Shown here piece by piece: positions 1 through 10,223 of a stretch of 64,000 nucleotides of DNA (its first letter is position 1; each line of letters opens with the position of its first letter). The notes below the pieces were generated by a model that did no database searches, was not told the DNA's origin, and saw nothing but the letters and a program-made list of their open reading frames with translations. The stretch is from assembly GCA_002291465.1 (NCBI GenBank), contig CP021238.1, positions 3,534,001-3,598,000 on the forward strand, given 5' to 3'. A program made the position numbers and the translations under genes. The stretch comes from Mycobacterium lepraemurium. Lineage in GTDB: Bacteria > Actinomycetota > Actinomycetes > Mycobacteriales > Mycobacteriaceae.

Positions 1-251
1 TACTCGGCAGCGGGTAGGCTCAGGTAGGCGCGGGCGTTGGCCAGGTAGATGTCGGCGATCGCCTTCTTCTTGTCGGCGTCCTCGACGAAAACCCATTGCC
101 AGCCTTGGGCATTGGACCCGGTGGGCGCCTGCAGCGCCAGTTCCAGGCATTCCATCAGGACCTCGCGGGGCACCGGCTTGTCGAAGTCGAGCCGCTTGCG
201 GACCGAGCGGGTGGTGGTCAGGACTTCGTCGACGGACAGGTTCAGGGTCAT
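1..251 (-). CDS. Nitroreductase family protein, N-terminal part (Rv3368c homologue)
   Basis: The gene runs off the left edge, so only the first 83 or so codons are present. The protein starts MTLNLSVDEVLTTTRSVRKR and continues with an APTGSNAQGWQW segment, the FMN-contacting region of oxygen-insensitive NAD(P)H nitroreductases. It matches the start of M. tuberculosis Rv3368c as I know it. The ATG at 249-251 is the only sensible start. The visible part is intact. The family reduces nitro or quinone substrates using bound FMN; the physiological substrate is unknown. Confidence 0.85.
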   Translation of the reverse strand, partial: MTLNLSVDEVLTTTRSVRKRLDFDKPVPREVLMECLELALQAPTGSNAQGWQWVFVEDADKKKAIADIYLANARAYLSLPAAE

Positions 252-358
252 GCTTGGAGACTACCGTCGGCCGGCGGGTCGGCCCGTCGCCCCCGAACGT
301 GCACTCACGGTGACGTTCACGCGAAATTTTCGCCGCCAGTGCACGTTCGGCGGGCCGG

Positions 359-3320
359 TCAGCGGAAGTCGCGGGAGCGCGAGCCGACGGCCAGGGTGAT
401 GCGGCCCAACCGTTCGGTGACGACGGTGATGGCGCCGCTGGCGTTTTGCACCTGCCCGCGCACCAGCAACGCCAGCGCGGTGTTGGCCAGAACGCCAGCG
501 CGGTGTTGGCCAGCTTGCGATGCCGCGCCCACACCCCCCGGGGTGCAGAGCACGTTGACCATCCCGGTCTCGTCCTCGAGGTTGAGGAAGGTCACCCCCC
601 TGCGCGGTGCCGGGCCGCTGCCGATGCGTCACCGCGCCCGCAATCAGCACCCGGTCGCCGTCGGGCATCGACCCCAGCCTCGCCGCGGGCACCACCCCCA
701 TCGCGTCCAGGTCGTCGCGCAGGAACTGGGTCGGATAGCTGTCCGGGGAGATGCCGGTGGCCCACACGTCGGCGGCGGCCAGCTCCAGCTCGCTCATCCC
801 CGGCAGCGCCGGGATGTGCGAGGACGAACCCACCCCGGGCAGCCGGTCTGGCCGCTGGGTGGCCGCCGCCCCGGCCGCCCACAGCGCCTCGCGCCGCGAC
901 ATCCCGAAGCAGCCGAGCGCCCCGGCGGTGGCCAGCGCCTCGGTCTGCGGCACCGAAAGCTGCAGCCGGGCGGTCAGGTCCAGCAGGGAAGCGAACGGGC
1001 CGTTGGCCTTTCGCTCCTGCACCAGCTTTTCGGCCAGGTCGTCGCCGATGTGGCGGACGGCGCCCAGGCCGAGGCGCACCTCGGTGCCGACGTTCTCCAG
1101 CGTGGCGTGCGCCAGGCTGACGTTGACGTCCGGGCCGTGCACCGCCACGCCGTGCCGGCGGGCGTCGGCCACCAGCGACTGCGGCGAGTAGAACCCCATG
1201 GGCTGGGCGCGCAGCAGCGCCGCGCAGAACGCCGCGGGGTGGTGCAGCTTGAACCACGACGAGTAGAACACCAGCGACGCGAAGCTTAGCGCATGGCTTT
1301 CCGGGAAGCCGAAATTGGCGAACGCCTCCAGCTTTTCGTAGGTCCGGTCGATCACCTCGTCGGGGGCGCCGTGCAGCGCCCGCATGCCGTCGTAGAACCG
1401 GCCGCGCAGCCGTCGCATCCGCTCGGTGGAGCGCTTGGACCCCATGGCGCGGCGCAGCTGATCGGCCTCGGCGGGAGAACCCGGCGCAGTCCACCGCGAG
1501 CTGTATCAGCTGCTCCTGAAACAGCGGCACCCCCAACGTCTTTCGCAGCGCCGGCTCCATCGACGGGTGGTCATAGAGCACCGAGTCCACCCCATTGCGC
1601 CGCCGGATGTAGGGATGCACCGACCCGCCCTGGATGGGCCCGGGACGGATCAGCGCCACCTCCACCACCAGGTCGTAGAACACCCGGGGTTTCAGCCGCG
1701 GCAGGGTGGCCATCTGCGCACGCGACTCCACCTGGAACACGCCGACGGAATCGGGGCGGGCCAGCATCTCGTACACCGCCGGCTCGGACAGGTCGAGCCG
1801 CGCCAGGTCCACCTCGATCCCCTTGTGCTCGGCCACCAGGTCGATGGCGTAATGCAGCGCCGAGAGCATGCCCAGCCCGAGCAGGTCGAACTTCACCAAA
1901 CCGATTACCGCGCAGTCGTCTTTGTCCCACTGCAGCACGCTGCGATTCTCCATCCGGGCCCACTCCACCGGGCACACGTCGGCGATCGGACGGTCGCAGA
2001 TCACCATGCCGCCCGAGTGAATGCCCAGGTGTCGCGGCAGGTTGCGGACCTGGTTGGCCAGATCGATCACCTGCGGCGGGATGCCTTCCACGTCCGGGGA
2101 ATCCGCCAGCCCGCTCCAGCTGCTGATCTGCTTGCTCGACGCGTCCTGCTGGCCCTGCGAGAAGCCCAGAGCGCGGGCCATGTCGCGCACCGCGATCTTT
2201 CCCCGGTAGGTGATGACGTTGGCGACCTGGGCGGCGTAGTCGCGGCCGTAGCGGTCGTAGACGTACTGGATCACCTTTTCGCGCTGGTCGGATTCGATGT
2301 CCATGTCGATGTCGGGCGGCCCGTCGCGGGCCGGCGACAGGAAGCGATCGAACAACAGCTCGTTGGCCACCGGGTCCACCGCGGTGACGCCCAGGGCGTA
2401 GCAGACCGCGGAGTTGGCCGCCGATCCCCGGCCCTGACACAGGATGTTGTTCTTCCGGCAGAACCGGGCGATGTCATGCACCACCAGGAAATAGCCCGGA
2501 AACTGCAGTTGCGCAATGACTTTCAGCTCATGCTCGATCTGGGCGTAGGCCCGCGGCGCGTGCTCGGGTGACCCGTAGCGGTCGCGCGCCCCGGTCATGG
2601 TCAACTGCCGCCGCGGCGGCCCGGCGAAATGCGCGCCGGTGGTGGCCAGGACGCCGACCCCGAAGCGCGCGGCCAGCGCCGCATTGCGCTCGTCGTCGAG
2701 CGGCTGACCGTGCCGGGTCAGCTCGATACTGACCCGCGCCGCGCCGAACCGGTCCACCAGATCGGCCAGTACCCGCCGGCGGCCTCGGTCAGCGCGTCGA
2801 GATCGTAGCGGGGCTTGCCCTTCTCGCCGCCGGCCAGATGCGCCGCGGCCAGCTGCCGCGACAACCGCCGATACCCCTCGGGGCCGCGGGCCAGCACCAG
2901 CAGGTGCGGGCCGGGCGGGTCGGGCGCCTCGGTGCGCGCGCTGGGGCCCAAAGACAGTTCGGCGCCGAACACGGTGCGCACGTCGAGTTCGGCCGCCGCC
3001 TCGGCGAACCGCACCGCCCCGTACAACCCATCGTGGTCGGTGAGCGCCAGGGCGCGCAGGTCCAGCCGGACCGCCTCCTCGACCATCTCCTCGGGCGTGC
3101 TCGCCCCGTCCAGGAAGCTGAACGCGACATGCGCGTGCAATTCGGCATAGGGAACCGACGAACGGGCCGCCGGCCCTCGTTCCGGCGGCCGGTACGTCGC
3201 GCGGCCGCGCGACAGCGGGCCGTCTGGTTCCGGGGCGGCAGACTCACCGGCGCGGCGCGGCTTGCTGTCGAGCACCCGCTCCATCTCCGCCCAACTCGGC
3301 GGCCCGTTGAACCAGCCCAC
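359..3320 (-). pseudogene. dnaE2: Error-prone DNA polymerase III alpha subunit DnaE2, multiply broken
   Basis: DnaE2 is the SOS-induced translesion polymerase that works with ImuA' and ImuB. The PHP domain (YAELHAHVAFSFLDG), the polymerase catalytic motif PDIDMDIE and the fingers and OB regions can all be read, but in several frames. From a GTG at 3320 there are these lesions. About 28 codons are deleted with a frame change near 2775-2785. One base is gained near 1473 (before the AEADQLRRAMGSKR segment). One G is gained in a six-G run at 595-600. One G is gained near 536-541, followed by a tandem duplication of 23 bp at 468-513; the last two together add 24 bp and restore the frame to the C-terminus (RSRDFR). 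The full-length family member is about 1080 residues. The gene cannot make a functional polymerase. Its SOS box at 3334-3349 is still present. Confidence 0.93.
468..513. repeat. 23-bp perfect tandem duplication inside dnaE2
   Basis: The 23-base unit starting AACGCCAGCGCGG occurs at 468-490 and again at 491-513 with no mismatch. It duplicates the codons for an ANTALAL segment in the OB-fold part of DnaE2. Because 23 is not a multiple of three it shifts the frame, but the extra G about 25-50 bases upstream in the gene compensates (net +24). Confidence 0.95.
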
Positions 3321-3333
3321 AGACCCGAGTATA

Positions 3334-3349
3334 TCGGACTGATGTTCGA
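3334..3349. promoter_or_regulatory. LexA/SOS box upstream of dnaE2
   Basis: TCGGACTGATGTTCGA lies 14 bases upstream of the dnaE2 GTG. It differs at one position from the mycobacterial LexA consensus TCGAAC-N4-GTTCGA. It would couple dnaE2 to DNA damage. The operator has outlived the coding sequence it controls. Confidence 0.85.
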
Positions 3350-3492
3350 TTTAATCGAGGCCCGGTACAACCGTTGTTAAACCGATCTTCAACTCCTAAA
3401 CAAGGTCTTAACGCTGCGGGGGGTTACCGCGGGCGGGGCACTGGACGAATACTGGTACGGGCTCAAAAAAGCGGACACGGGCGGGACCGAGC

Positions 3493-4795
3493 ATGGCGCA
3501 GACACTCGATACGGCGTTCCTCAAGGCCCACGATCCGGATCAGCACGCGAGCCTGGCGATCGAGGCGGTCGCCATCGTCGACGGCACCGTGCCCGACCCA
3601 GCTCAACTGGAACACCTTGTGGCAGAACGCATCCTGCCGATCGCGCGGTGCACGCAGCTGCTGCGTGCGCACCCGCTGAACCGGGAGCGGGTGGACTGCC
3701 CGGACTTCGACCTCACCCGGCACCTGCGCCGGGTGGCGATCGCGGGCACCGGCGACGAGGCCGAGCTGCCGCGGGTGCTCGGCCAGGCGCTGCGCCGGCC
3801 GCTGGACCCGGGCCGCCCGCCGTGGGAATGCTGGGTGATCGAAGGCCTGCGCGGCAACCCGGCCGCCCGCCTGATCACCCGGCTCTGCGACGACGCCGAC
3901 GCCGACATGTTCTCCAATAACGCTGCGGCACAACCTGTTTCATCATCGGCCGGCTGGCTCGACGCGCTGAGCCGGGTGTCGTCGCTGACCGGTGGGCTGC
4001 TCGGGGCGCTCCGGCTCGCCGGGCGGGCCGAGGCCGTGGCGCCGGTGCGCCGCTACGCCACGGTGCGGGTGCCGATCGCCGACGTCGACCGGGTCTGCCG
4101 CAAATTCGGCGTCAGCGCCAACGACGTCGTGCTGGCCGCCGTCACCGAGGGATTCCGCACGGTGCTGCTCGACCGCGGCGAGCAACCGCGGGCCGACTCG
4201 CTGCGCACCCTGGTCCCGCTGCCTGTCCGCTCGGCGGTGCTCTCGCACCTGCCCGTCGAACACGACGACCCGGTGCGCCGGCTGCAGACCGTGCACGCCC
4301 GGTGCAACTCCGCCGCCAGGGCGCAGCCGGCCGGCATCGCCGAATCGGCGATCGGACTGCTCCCGAACATGGTGCGCGGCAACCTGATCCAGCTGCTGTC
4401 CCGGCTACCGCAGCGTGCCGTCGTCACGCTGGCCACCAACGTGCCCGGGCCGCGCCGACGGCTACGGGTGATGGGCCAGACGCTGGAGCGGCTGCTGCCG
4501 GTCCCGCCGACGGCCGCCCAGCTGCACACCGGGGTCGCGGTGCTCAGCTACGGCGACGAACTGGTTTTCGGCATCACCGCCGGGCCGGGCGACGGGTTCG
4601 ACGGACGTCACGTGGCTGGCCGCCGCCGTCGAGCTGGGCATGGCGCGGCTGGCGGCCCTCGGCGACGATTCCGTGCTGCTGTTCGCCGACCGGCGGCGCC
4701 GCCGCACGGCCCGCCCGCGCACCCATCGGCGCCCAGACACGCACGTCACTGACCTGCTCGGGGCGCGACCGTGCCGCCGTGAGAAGGTTTTCCTC
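3493..4795 (+). pseudogene. Wax ester synthase/diacylglycerol acyltransferase (Rv3371 homologue), inactivated
   Basis: WS/DGAT enzymes esterify diacylglycerol or fatty alcohol with acyl-CoA to make storage lipid. The ATG at 3493 and the N- and C-terminal domains align with Rv3371 (LDPGRPPWECWVIEG; TNVPGPRRRL). Two lesions are visible. Around residues 125-133 the text passes straight from GNPAARLI to TRLCDDAD, so the catalytic HHxxxDG segment has been removed without changing the frame. Near 4600-4607 a GACG tetranucleotide is duplicated in tandem and shifts the frame. After the shift the true C-terminal text (WLAAAVELGMARLAAL) continues without a stop into the downstream otsB frame. With the active-site motif gone the protein would be dead even without the frameshift. 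Confidence 0.9.
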
Positions 4796-5971
4796 ATGGG
4801 CGAATCGGGTCCGGTGGTGATCGACCCGCGCCGCCACGACGCGGTGCTGTTCGGGGTCGGCGACGCGCTGGGCTCGGCACTGGTAAGCCGACTGGGACAG
4901 ATCGGGGTGGGCACCGCGGCGATCGCGGCGGACGGCCCGGCGGCGGCGGCCGGCCGGCTGCGGGGCCGCCCGGGCCGCTGCGTGGTGGTGGCCGGCGACC
5001 CCGCGGCCGTCGAGGCGGCCCACGCCGCCGGGTTCGCGTTGGTGATCGGACTGGCGCCCGTCGGGCGCGACGGCGACGGGCTGCGCGCGGCCGGGGCCGA
5101 CGCGGTGGTCGCCGAGCTGGAACAGATCACCGTGCGCACCGGCGACCGCCGGATGTCGCAGCTGCCGGATGCCTCCCAGGCCCTGACCGGCGGCGCCGAC
5201 GGGCTGGCCGGTCGGCACCCGGCGGTGTTCTTCGACTTCGACGGCACGCTGTCGGACATCGTCGACGATCCCGACGCGGCCCGCCCGGTGGCCGGGGCTA
5301 CCGCGGCGCTGACCCGGCTGGCCGCGCGTTGCCCGGTCGCGGTGCTGTCCGGGCGCGATCTGGCCGACGTGACGAAACAGGTTGGGGTGCCTGGGATCTG
5401 GTATGCGGGAAGCCACGGTTTCGAGCTGACCGCACCCGACGGCGGCCACCACCAGAACGACGACGCCGCCGCGGCCATCCCGGTGCTGGCGCAAGCAGCC
5501 GGGCGGCTGCGCGATGAGCTCGGCGCGATACCGGGTGTTGTGGTGGAGCACAAGCGATTCGGCGTCGCGGTGCACTACCGCAACGCGGTACGCGACCGCC
5601 TCGGCGAGGTGGCGGCGGCGGTGCGCGCCGCGGGCCGGCACGACGCGCTGCGGGTGACCACCGGCCGCGAGGTCATCGAGCTGCGCCCGGACCTGGACTG
5701 GGACAAGGGCAAGACGCTGCACTGGGTGATCGAGCACCTGCACCGGTCCGGGTCGGGTGCGCTGACACCGGTCTACCTCGGCGACGACATCACCGACGAG
5801 GACGCGTTCGACGCGGTGCGCGGCGGGCCTGTCCAGGGCGTACCAATCCTGGTGCGGCACAACGACGACGGCGACCGCGCCACCGCGGCCCTGTTCGCGC
5901 TGGACAGTCCCGCGCGGGCCGCCGAGTTCACCGAGCGGCTGGCCGATCAGCTCGAACGCGGCGAGGGTTAG
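4796..5971 (+). CDS. otsB: Trehalose-6-phosphate phosphatase OtsB2
   Basis: The enzyme removes phosphate from trehalose-6-phosphate, the last step of the OtsA-OtsB trehalose pathway, in the cytosol. The 391-residue product equals the length of M. tuberculosis OtsB2 (Rv3372). A degenerate HAD-like N-terminal extension comes first, then the catalytic HAD motif DFDGTLSD (about residues 149-156), LSGRDL, and YLGDDITDEDAF for the Mg-binding aspartates. The ATG at 4796 was chosen because MGESGPVVIDPRRHDAVLF aligns with the family start; a GAGAAGG sequence precedes it by about eight bases. The frame is open further upstream only because the frameshifted acyltransferase reads into it. OtsB2 is essential in M. 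tuberculosis, which fits its intactness between two dead genes. Its stop overlaps that of the convergent htdY by two bases. Confidence 0.95.
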   Translation: MGESGPVVIDPRRHDAVLFGVGDALGSALVSRLGQIGVGTAAIAADGPAAAAGRLRGRPGRCVVVAGDPAAVEAAHAAGFALVIGLAPVGRDGDGLRAAGADAVVAELEQITVRTGDRRMSQLPDASQALTGGADGLAGRHPAVFFDFDGTLSDIVDDPDAARPVAGATAALTRLAARCPVAVLSGRDLADVTKQVGVPGIWYAGSHGFELTAPDGGHHQNDDAAAAIPVLAQAAGRLRDELGAIPGVVVEHKRFGVAVHYRNAVRDRLGEVAAAVRAAGRHDALRVTTGREVIELRPDLDWDKGKTLHWVIEHLHRSGSGALTPVYLGDDITDEDAFDAVRGGPVQGVPILVRHNDDGDRATAALFALDSPARAAEFTERLADQLERGEG

Positions 5972-6483
5972 GCGTACTCCACCGCGCCGTCGTCGAGCAC
6001 CACCCGGGTGTTGGAACCGTCCGGGTTCGACGCCTCGGTGCGGAACACCGCGTTGCCCGGCTCGGTGCGCCAGATCAGCGTGGTCAGCGTCTCGGCGATC
6101 AGCTGTCCGGAGTCCGGCTCGGTGCCGCGGCCGCGCAACACCAGAATCGCGTTCTTGCCCTCGCCCTTGTCCTGGATGTCGGCGACCTCCGAGAGCTTGC
6201 CCGCCGGCGGCAGCGGCGCGTGCAGCCGGATGCTCTGCGAGCCGTGTAACAGCGTGGCCCAGTTGAACTTTCCGACCAGCCCAGCCGCGCCGAAGGCCGG
6301 GCAGCAGATCACCGCGTAGGTGGGCAGCACCTGCTGGTCGATGCCGTGGCTGTTCTCGGTGGTGAAGGCCAGGTCGTCGACCCCGGCGCCGACACCGAGC
6401 GCATAAAGCAGGGTGTCCCGGTCGGTCCATTCGAACAGCATGGGTTCGGTCACCGCGCCGACGGCACTCGGGTCAATCGCCAT
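5968..6483 (-). pseudogene. htdY: 3-hydroxyacyl-thioester dehydratase HtdY with internal in-frame deletion
   Basis: The N-terminus (MAIDPSAVGAVTEPMLFEW) and C-terminus (IWRTEPGNAVFRTEAS, VLDDGAVEYA) match HtdY/Rv3389c, a double hot-dog MaoC-type hydratase of about 290 residues. Only 171 residues remain. The reading passes directly from VLRGRG...LIAETLTTL to IWRTEPG, removing roughly 110-120 codons without a frame change. The lost part contains the second hot-dog domain's hydratase motif (in Rv3389c the D..N...H segment near YRLSGDRNPLH). The remainder is an open frame and may be translated, but catalysis is not expected. A (S/G)GGAGTC-like sequence precedes the ATG. It is convergent with otsB. 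Confidence 0.85.
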
Positions 6484-6599
6484 GGGAGTCTCCTTTTCGC
6501 GGAATTCGAGAGCTTTTCTCCCGCTAACCATCGCAAACCCTTCCCAGCGGGGCCGTCGGCAGGGCAGGCTATCTCTCATCTCTCATACCCACGCGCAGC

Positions 6600-7298
6600 A
6601 TGATCCGGAAGGTCTCGGTGGTGCTGGCCGCGCTCACCGCAACGGTGACCGTCGCCGCCTGCAGCGGCTCACCGCAGGCCCGGTCCATCACGGTGACCTT
6701 CGCCCAGCACGCCCAGTCCGAGGCCAACGCCAGCGGCACCATCGACACCGAGGTGCCCGGGCCGGGTCTGTCCCCGGAGGGCAAGGGGCAGGCCGAACAG
6801 GTCGCCCACCGACTCGGCCGCAAGGACTACGACAGCGTCTACGCCTCCACCATGACCCGGGCCCAGAAAACCGCCACCCCGCTGGCCGCCGAGCTCGGCA
6901 AGCAGGTCGAGGTGCTGCCCGGCATCCAGGAGATCAACGCCGGCTGGTACAACGGCAAACCCGAGTCGATGGCGAAGTCGACCTACCTGGTGGCGCCGGC
7001 GAACTGGCTCAAGGGCGACATCTCCGACAGCATCCCCGGCTCGATCAGCGGCAAGGAGTTCAACGACCAGTTCACCGCGGCCGTCAACAAGATCTACAAC
7101 AGCGGCCACCGCAACCCGGTGGTGTTCTCGCACGCGAACTCGATCATGGTGTGGACGCTGATGAACACCCGCAACGCCAAGGATAGCCTGATAAACAGCC
7201 ATCCACTGCCCAACACCGGCCGGGTGGTGATCAACGGCAACCCGATCACCGGCTGGACGCTGGTGGACTGGGACGGGATCCGCGACTTCCGCAGCTAG
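6600..7298 (+). CDS. lpqD: Lipoprotein LpqD, histidine-phosphatase fold
   Basis: This is a 232-residue homologue of Rv3390 LpqD. A signal peptide ends in a lipobox VAAC (Cys about residue 21), so the mature protein should be lipidated and face outward. The rest has the phosphoglycerate-mutase/histidine-phosphatase fold: FAQHAQSEANA in the place of the usual RHG motif, GLSPEGKGQAEQVAHRL, SVYASTMTRAQKTA, and FSHANSI with the second histidine. The catalytic RHG is altered to QHA (M. tuberculosis LpqD also lacks a canonical RHG as I recall it), so phosphatase activity is uncertain. It is divergent from htdY, with about 116 bases between for both promoters. Confidence 0.88.
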   Translation: MIRKVSVVLAALTATVTVAACSGSPQARSITVTFAQHAQSEANASGTIDTEVPGPGLSPEGKGQAEQVAHRLGRKDYDSVYASTMTRAQKTATPLAAELGKQVEVLPGIQEINAGWYNGKPESMAKSTYLVAPANWLKGDISDSIPGSISGKEFNDQFTAAVNKIYNSGHRNPVVFSHANSIMVWTLMNTRNAKDSLINSHPLPNTGRVVINGNPITGWTLVDWDGIRDFRS

Positions 7299-7312
7299 CG
7301 GCCCGCGGCCAC

Positions 7313-7350
7313 CCCCAAGCTCGGCCCCCAAGCTCGCTCCCCAAACTCGG
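7313..7350. repeat. Three imperfect copies of CCCCAAGCTCGG
   Basis: Between lpqD and acrA1, CCCCAAGCTCGG (7313-7324), CCCCAAGCTCG (7326-7336) and CCCCAAACTCGG (7339-7350) follow one another. This resembles short intergenic repeats common in slow-growing mycobacteria. No function can be assigned. Confidence 0.5.
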
Positions 7351-7387
7351 CGGTTGACGCGCGAGGCCGGCACCCCACCATGTCTTC

Positions 7388-9418
7388 ATGCGGTATGTCG
7401 TTACCGGCGGTACCGGGTTTATTGGTCGCCGCGTCGTCACTCGTCTTCTGCAAACCCGGCCCGACGCGCAGGTGTGGGTGCTGGTCCGCCGGCAGTCGCT
7501 GGGCCGCTTCGAACGGCTCTCGGCGCAGGGCGACACCCCCTGGGGCGACCGGGTGAAACCGCTGGTCGGAGAGCTGCCGGGGCTGGAGCTGAGTGACGAG
7601 ACCCTGGCCGAGCTGGGACACGTCGACCACCTGGTGCACTGCGCGGCGATCTACGACATCACCGCCGGGGAGGCCGAGCAGCGGGCCGCCAACGTGGACG
7701 GCACCCGCACCGTGATCGAGCTGGCGCAACGGCTCGGCGCCACCCTGCACCACGTGTCGTCCATCGCGGTGGCCGGTGATTTCCCAGGCGAGTACACCGA
7801 GGACGACTTCGACGTGGGCCAGCAACTGCCCACGCCGTATCACCAGACCAAGTTCGAGGCCGAGCTGCTGGTGCGCTCGGCGCCCGGCCTGCGTCATCGC
7901 ATCTACCGCCCCGCGGTGGTGGTGGGCGACTCGCGCACCGGCGAGATGGACAAGGCGGACGGGCCGTACTACTTCTTCGGCGTGCTGGTCAAGCTGGCCG
8001 GTGCTGCCCAGGTTCACCCCGATGCTGCTGCCCGACACCGGGCGCACCAACATCGTGCCGGTCGACTACGTCGCCGACGCGCTGGTCGCGCTGATGCACG
8101 CCGACGGCCTGGACGGGCAGACCTTCCACCTCACCGCCGAGAAAACCATCGGCCTGCGCGGCATCTACCGGGGCGTGGCCAAGGCGGCCGGGCTGCCGCC
8201 GCTGCGCGGGTCGCTGCCCGGCGCGGTGGCCGCCCCTGTACTCAAGGTGCGCGGCCGCGCCCGGGTGATGCGAGACATGGCGGCCACCCAGCTCGGCATT
8301 CCCGCGCAGGTGTTCGACCTGGTCGACCTGGCCCCCACCTTCGTCAGCGAGAAGACGCGAAATGCGTTGGCGGGCACCGGAATCTAATTTCCCGAGTTCG
8401 CCGGCTACGCGCCCAGGCTGGGGCGGTACTGGGCCGAGCACCTCGACCCCGACCGGGCGCTCCGCGACGATCCGCGGGGACCACTGTACGGCCGGCACGT
8501 CATCGTCACCGGCGCCTCCAGCGGCATCGTCCGGGCGTCGGCCATCGCGATCGCGCAGCAGGGCGCCACCGTGTTCGCGCTGGCGCGCAACGGTGCCGCG
8601 CTCGACGAGCTGGTCGCCGAGATCCGCGCCAAAGGCGGTGCGGCCCATGCCTTTACCTGCGACGTCACCGATTCGGCATCGGTGGAACACACCGTCAAGG
8701 ACATCCTGGGCCGGTTCGACCATGTCGACTACCTGGTGAACAACGCCGGGCGCTCGATCCGGCGCTCGGTGGTCAACTCGACCGATCGGCTGCACGACTA
8801 CGAACGGGTGATGGCGGTCAACTACTTCGGCGCGGGTGCGGATGGTGCTGGCGCTGCTGCCGCATTGGCGGGAGCGGCGATTCGGTCACGTCGTCAACGT
8901 GTCCAGCGCCGGTGTGCAGGCACGCAACTCCAAGTACAGCTCCTATCTGCCGACCAAGGCGGCCCTGGACGCGTTCGCCGACGTGGTCGGCTCCGAGGTG
9001 CTGTCCGACCGCATCACCTTCACCAACATCCACATGCCGCTGGTGCGCACCTCGATGATCGTGCCGTCGCACCGGCTCAACCCGGTGCGGGCGATCAGCC
9101 CGGAGCGCGCGGCGGCGATGGTGGTGCGCGGGCTGGTGGAAAAGCCGGCCCGCATCGACACCCCCGCTGGGCACCCTGGCCGAGGCCGGAAATTACTTCG
9201 CGCCCAGGACTTCTCGGCGTGTCCTGCACCAGCTCTACCTCGGCTACCCGGACTCGGCCGCGGCGCGCGGCGTGGCCACCGAACCCCGGCCGGTGGAACG
9301 CACCGAACGCACTGCACCCCGCAAGCCGCGCCGGCTCGTCCGCGCCGTCACGCGCGGCCTGCGCACACCGCGCCCGGTCAGGCGGCTGGTGCGCCTGGTC
9401 CCCGGCGTGCACTGGTGA
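7388..9418 (+). pseudogene. acrA1: Fatty acyl-CoA reductase AcrA1, multiply frameshifted
   Basis: AcrA1 (Rv3391, about 650 residues) has an N-terminal extended-SDR reductase domain and a C-terminal classical SDR domain and reduces acyl-CoA. Both domains are recognisable: VTGGTGFIGRR at the start, GRHVIVTGASSGI and the catalytic SSYLPTKAA (Y-x-x-x-K) later, ending LVRLVPGVHW. The text is spread over three frames. There is a G gain near 8003 (GVLVKLA then VLPRFTPMLL), a nonsense codon at 8385-8387 (GTGI-stop-FPEFAGYAPRL, GAA changed to TAA), a G gain near 8835 (NYFGA then RMVLALLPHW) and a C gain near 9165 (ARIDTP then LGTLAEAGNYF). A Gly-to-Val change in the second GxGxxG (GASSGIVRA) is also visible. 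It is clearly dead. Confidence 0.92.
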
Positions 9419-9463
9419 TCCGCGCATACGTTTACCCGGGCGCGATCGCGGTGCTCCGGCGCG

Positions 9464-10210
9464 ATGGTAGGCAGTGCCGGCCGGACTGAGACCGATCCCG
9501 TGGCGGCGGCCGCCGAACTGGTGGCCGCGACGGGCGCGGCGGTGCTGCCCGCGCTGAGTGTGACGCGCAGCCTGGGTGTGGGCCGCGAGGAGTGGACGCG
9601 GTTCGCCCGGCACTGGGACCGGCTGACGCCCGACCCGTATGCGGCCGAACTCGGTGTCCCCCTGCTGCGCCGGTACGGCCGGTACCTGCTGCGCGACGGC
9701 GTGCTGCACCCGATGGCCCACCGGGCCTTCGCGCAGCCCGACGACTCCAATCCGCTCTATGTCGGCCAGGATCGCGACTTCGCGCCGCTTACCGACGAGT
9801 TCGCCCGGGATCCGCTGCTGCACAAGGTGATACGGCTGCTGTCCCGGATCGCCGCCGCCCTCGACGAGGTCGGCGAGTGGAACGTCCAGGTGCACCCGTT
9901 CCGCATCCGGTCGGCGCCGCAGGAGTGCGGCGCGGGCGGACAACCGACGCCCGAGGGACTGCACCGCGACGGTATCACCCTGGTCAGCTCGCTGTTGGTG
10001 GCCCGGCGCAACGCCATCGGCGGCGAGAGCGCGGTGTACGAGGCCGACGGCCGGCGGCTGCTCACGGCGACGCTGGCCGAGCCGGGCACCCTGCTGGTCA
10101 GCGACGACCGCCGCACCCTGCACCAGGTGTCGCCGATCCGGCCGCTCGAGGGCGACGGGCCGGCCCGCCGGGACGTCCTGGTGATCACCTTCGCGTCCGG
10201 CCGGCCCTGA
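9464..10210 (+). CDS. Fe(II)/2-oxoglutarate-dependent dioxygenase family protein (2OG-Fe_Oxy_2 type)
   Basis: The 248-residue product has a dioxygenase iron site: GLHRDGITLVSSLLV supplies H-x-D near residues 169-171, and TLHQVSPI the distal histidine near residue 220, followed by a C-terminal RRDVLVITF strand. This pattern matches the family containing bacterial free-amino-acid hydroxylases such as isoleucine dioxygenase. The substrate cannot be deduced. The ATG at 9464 follows the end of dead acrA1 by 45 bases. The reading frame is intact, unlike both neighbours. At this place M. tuberculosis carries cmaA1 (Rv3392c), which is absent here. Confidence 0.75.
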   Translation: MVGSAGRTETDPVAAAAELVAATGAAVLPALSVTRSLGVGREEWTRFARHWDRLTPDPYAAELGVPLLRRYGRYLLRDGVLHPMAHRAFAQPDDSNPLYVGQDRDFAPLTDEFARDPLLHKVIRLLSRIAAALDEVGEWNVQVHPFRIRSAPQECGAGGQPTPEGLHRDGITLVSSLLVARRNAIGGESAVYEADGRRLLTATLAEPGTLLVSDDRRTLHQVSPIRPLEGDGPARRDVLVITFASGRP

Positions 10211-10223
10211 TCGTCGCGGTATC

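Noticed and set aside
4640..4795. A longer OtsB starting about 52 codons upstream
   Set aside because: The extra residues (ARLAALGDDSVLLFADRR) are the C-terminal text of the acyltransferase brought into the otsB frame by a 4-bp duplication; the family start is at 4796.
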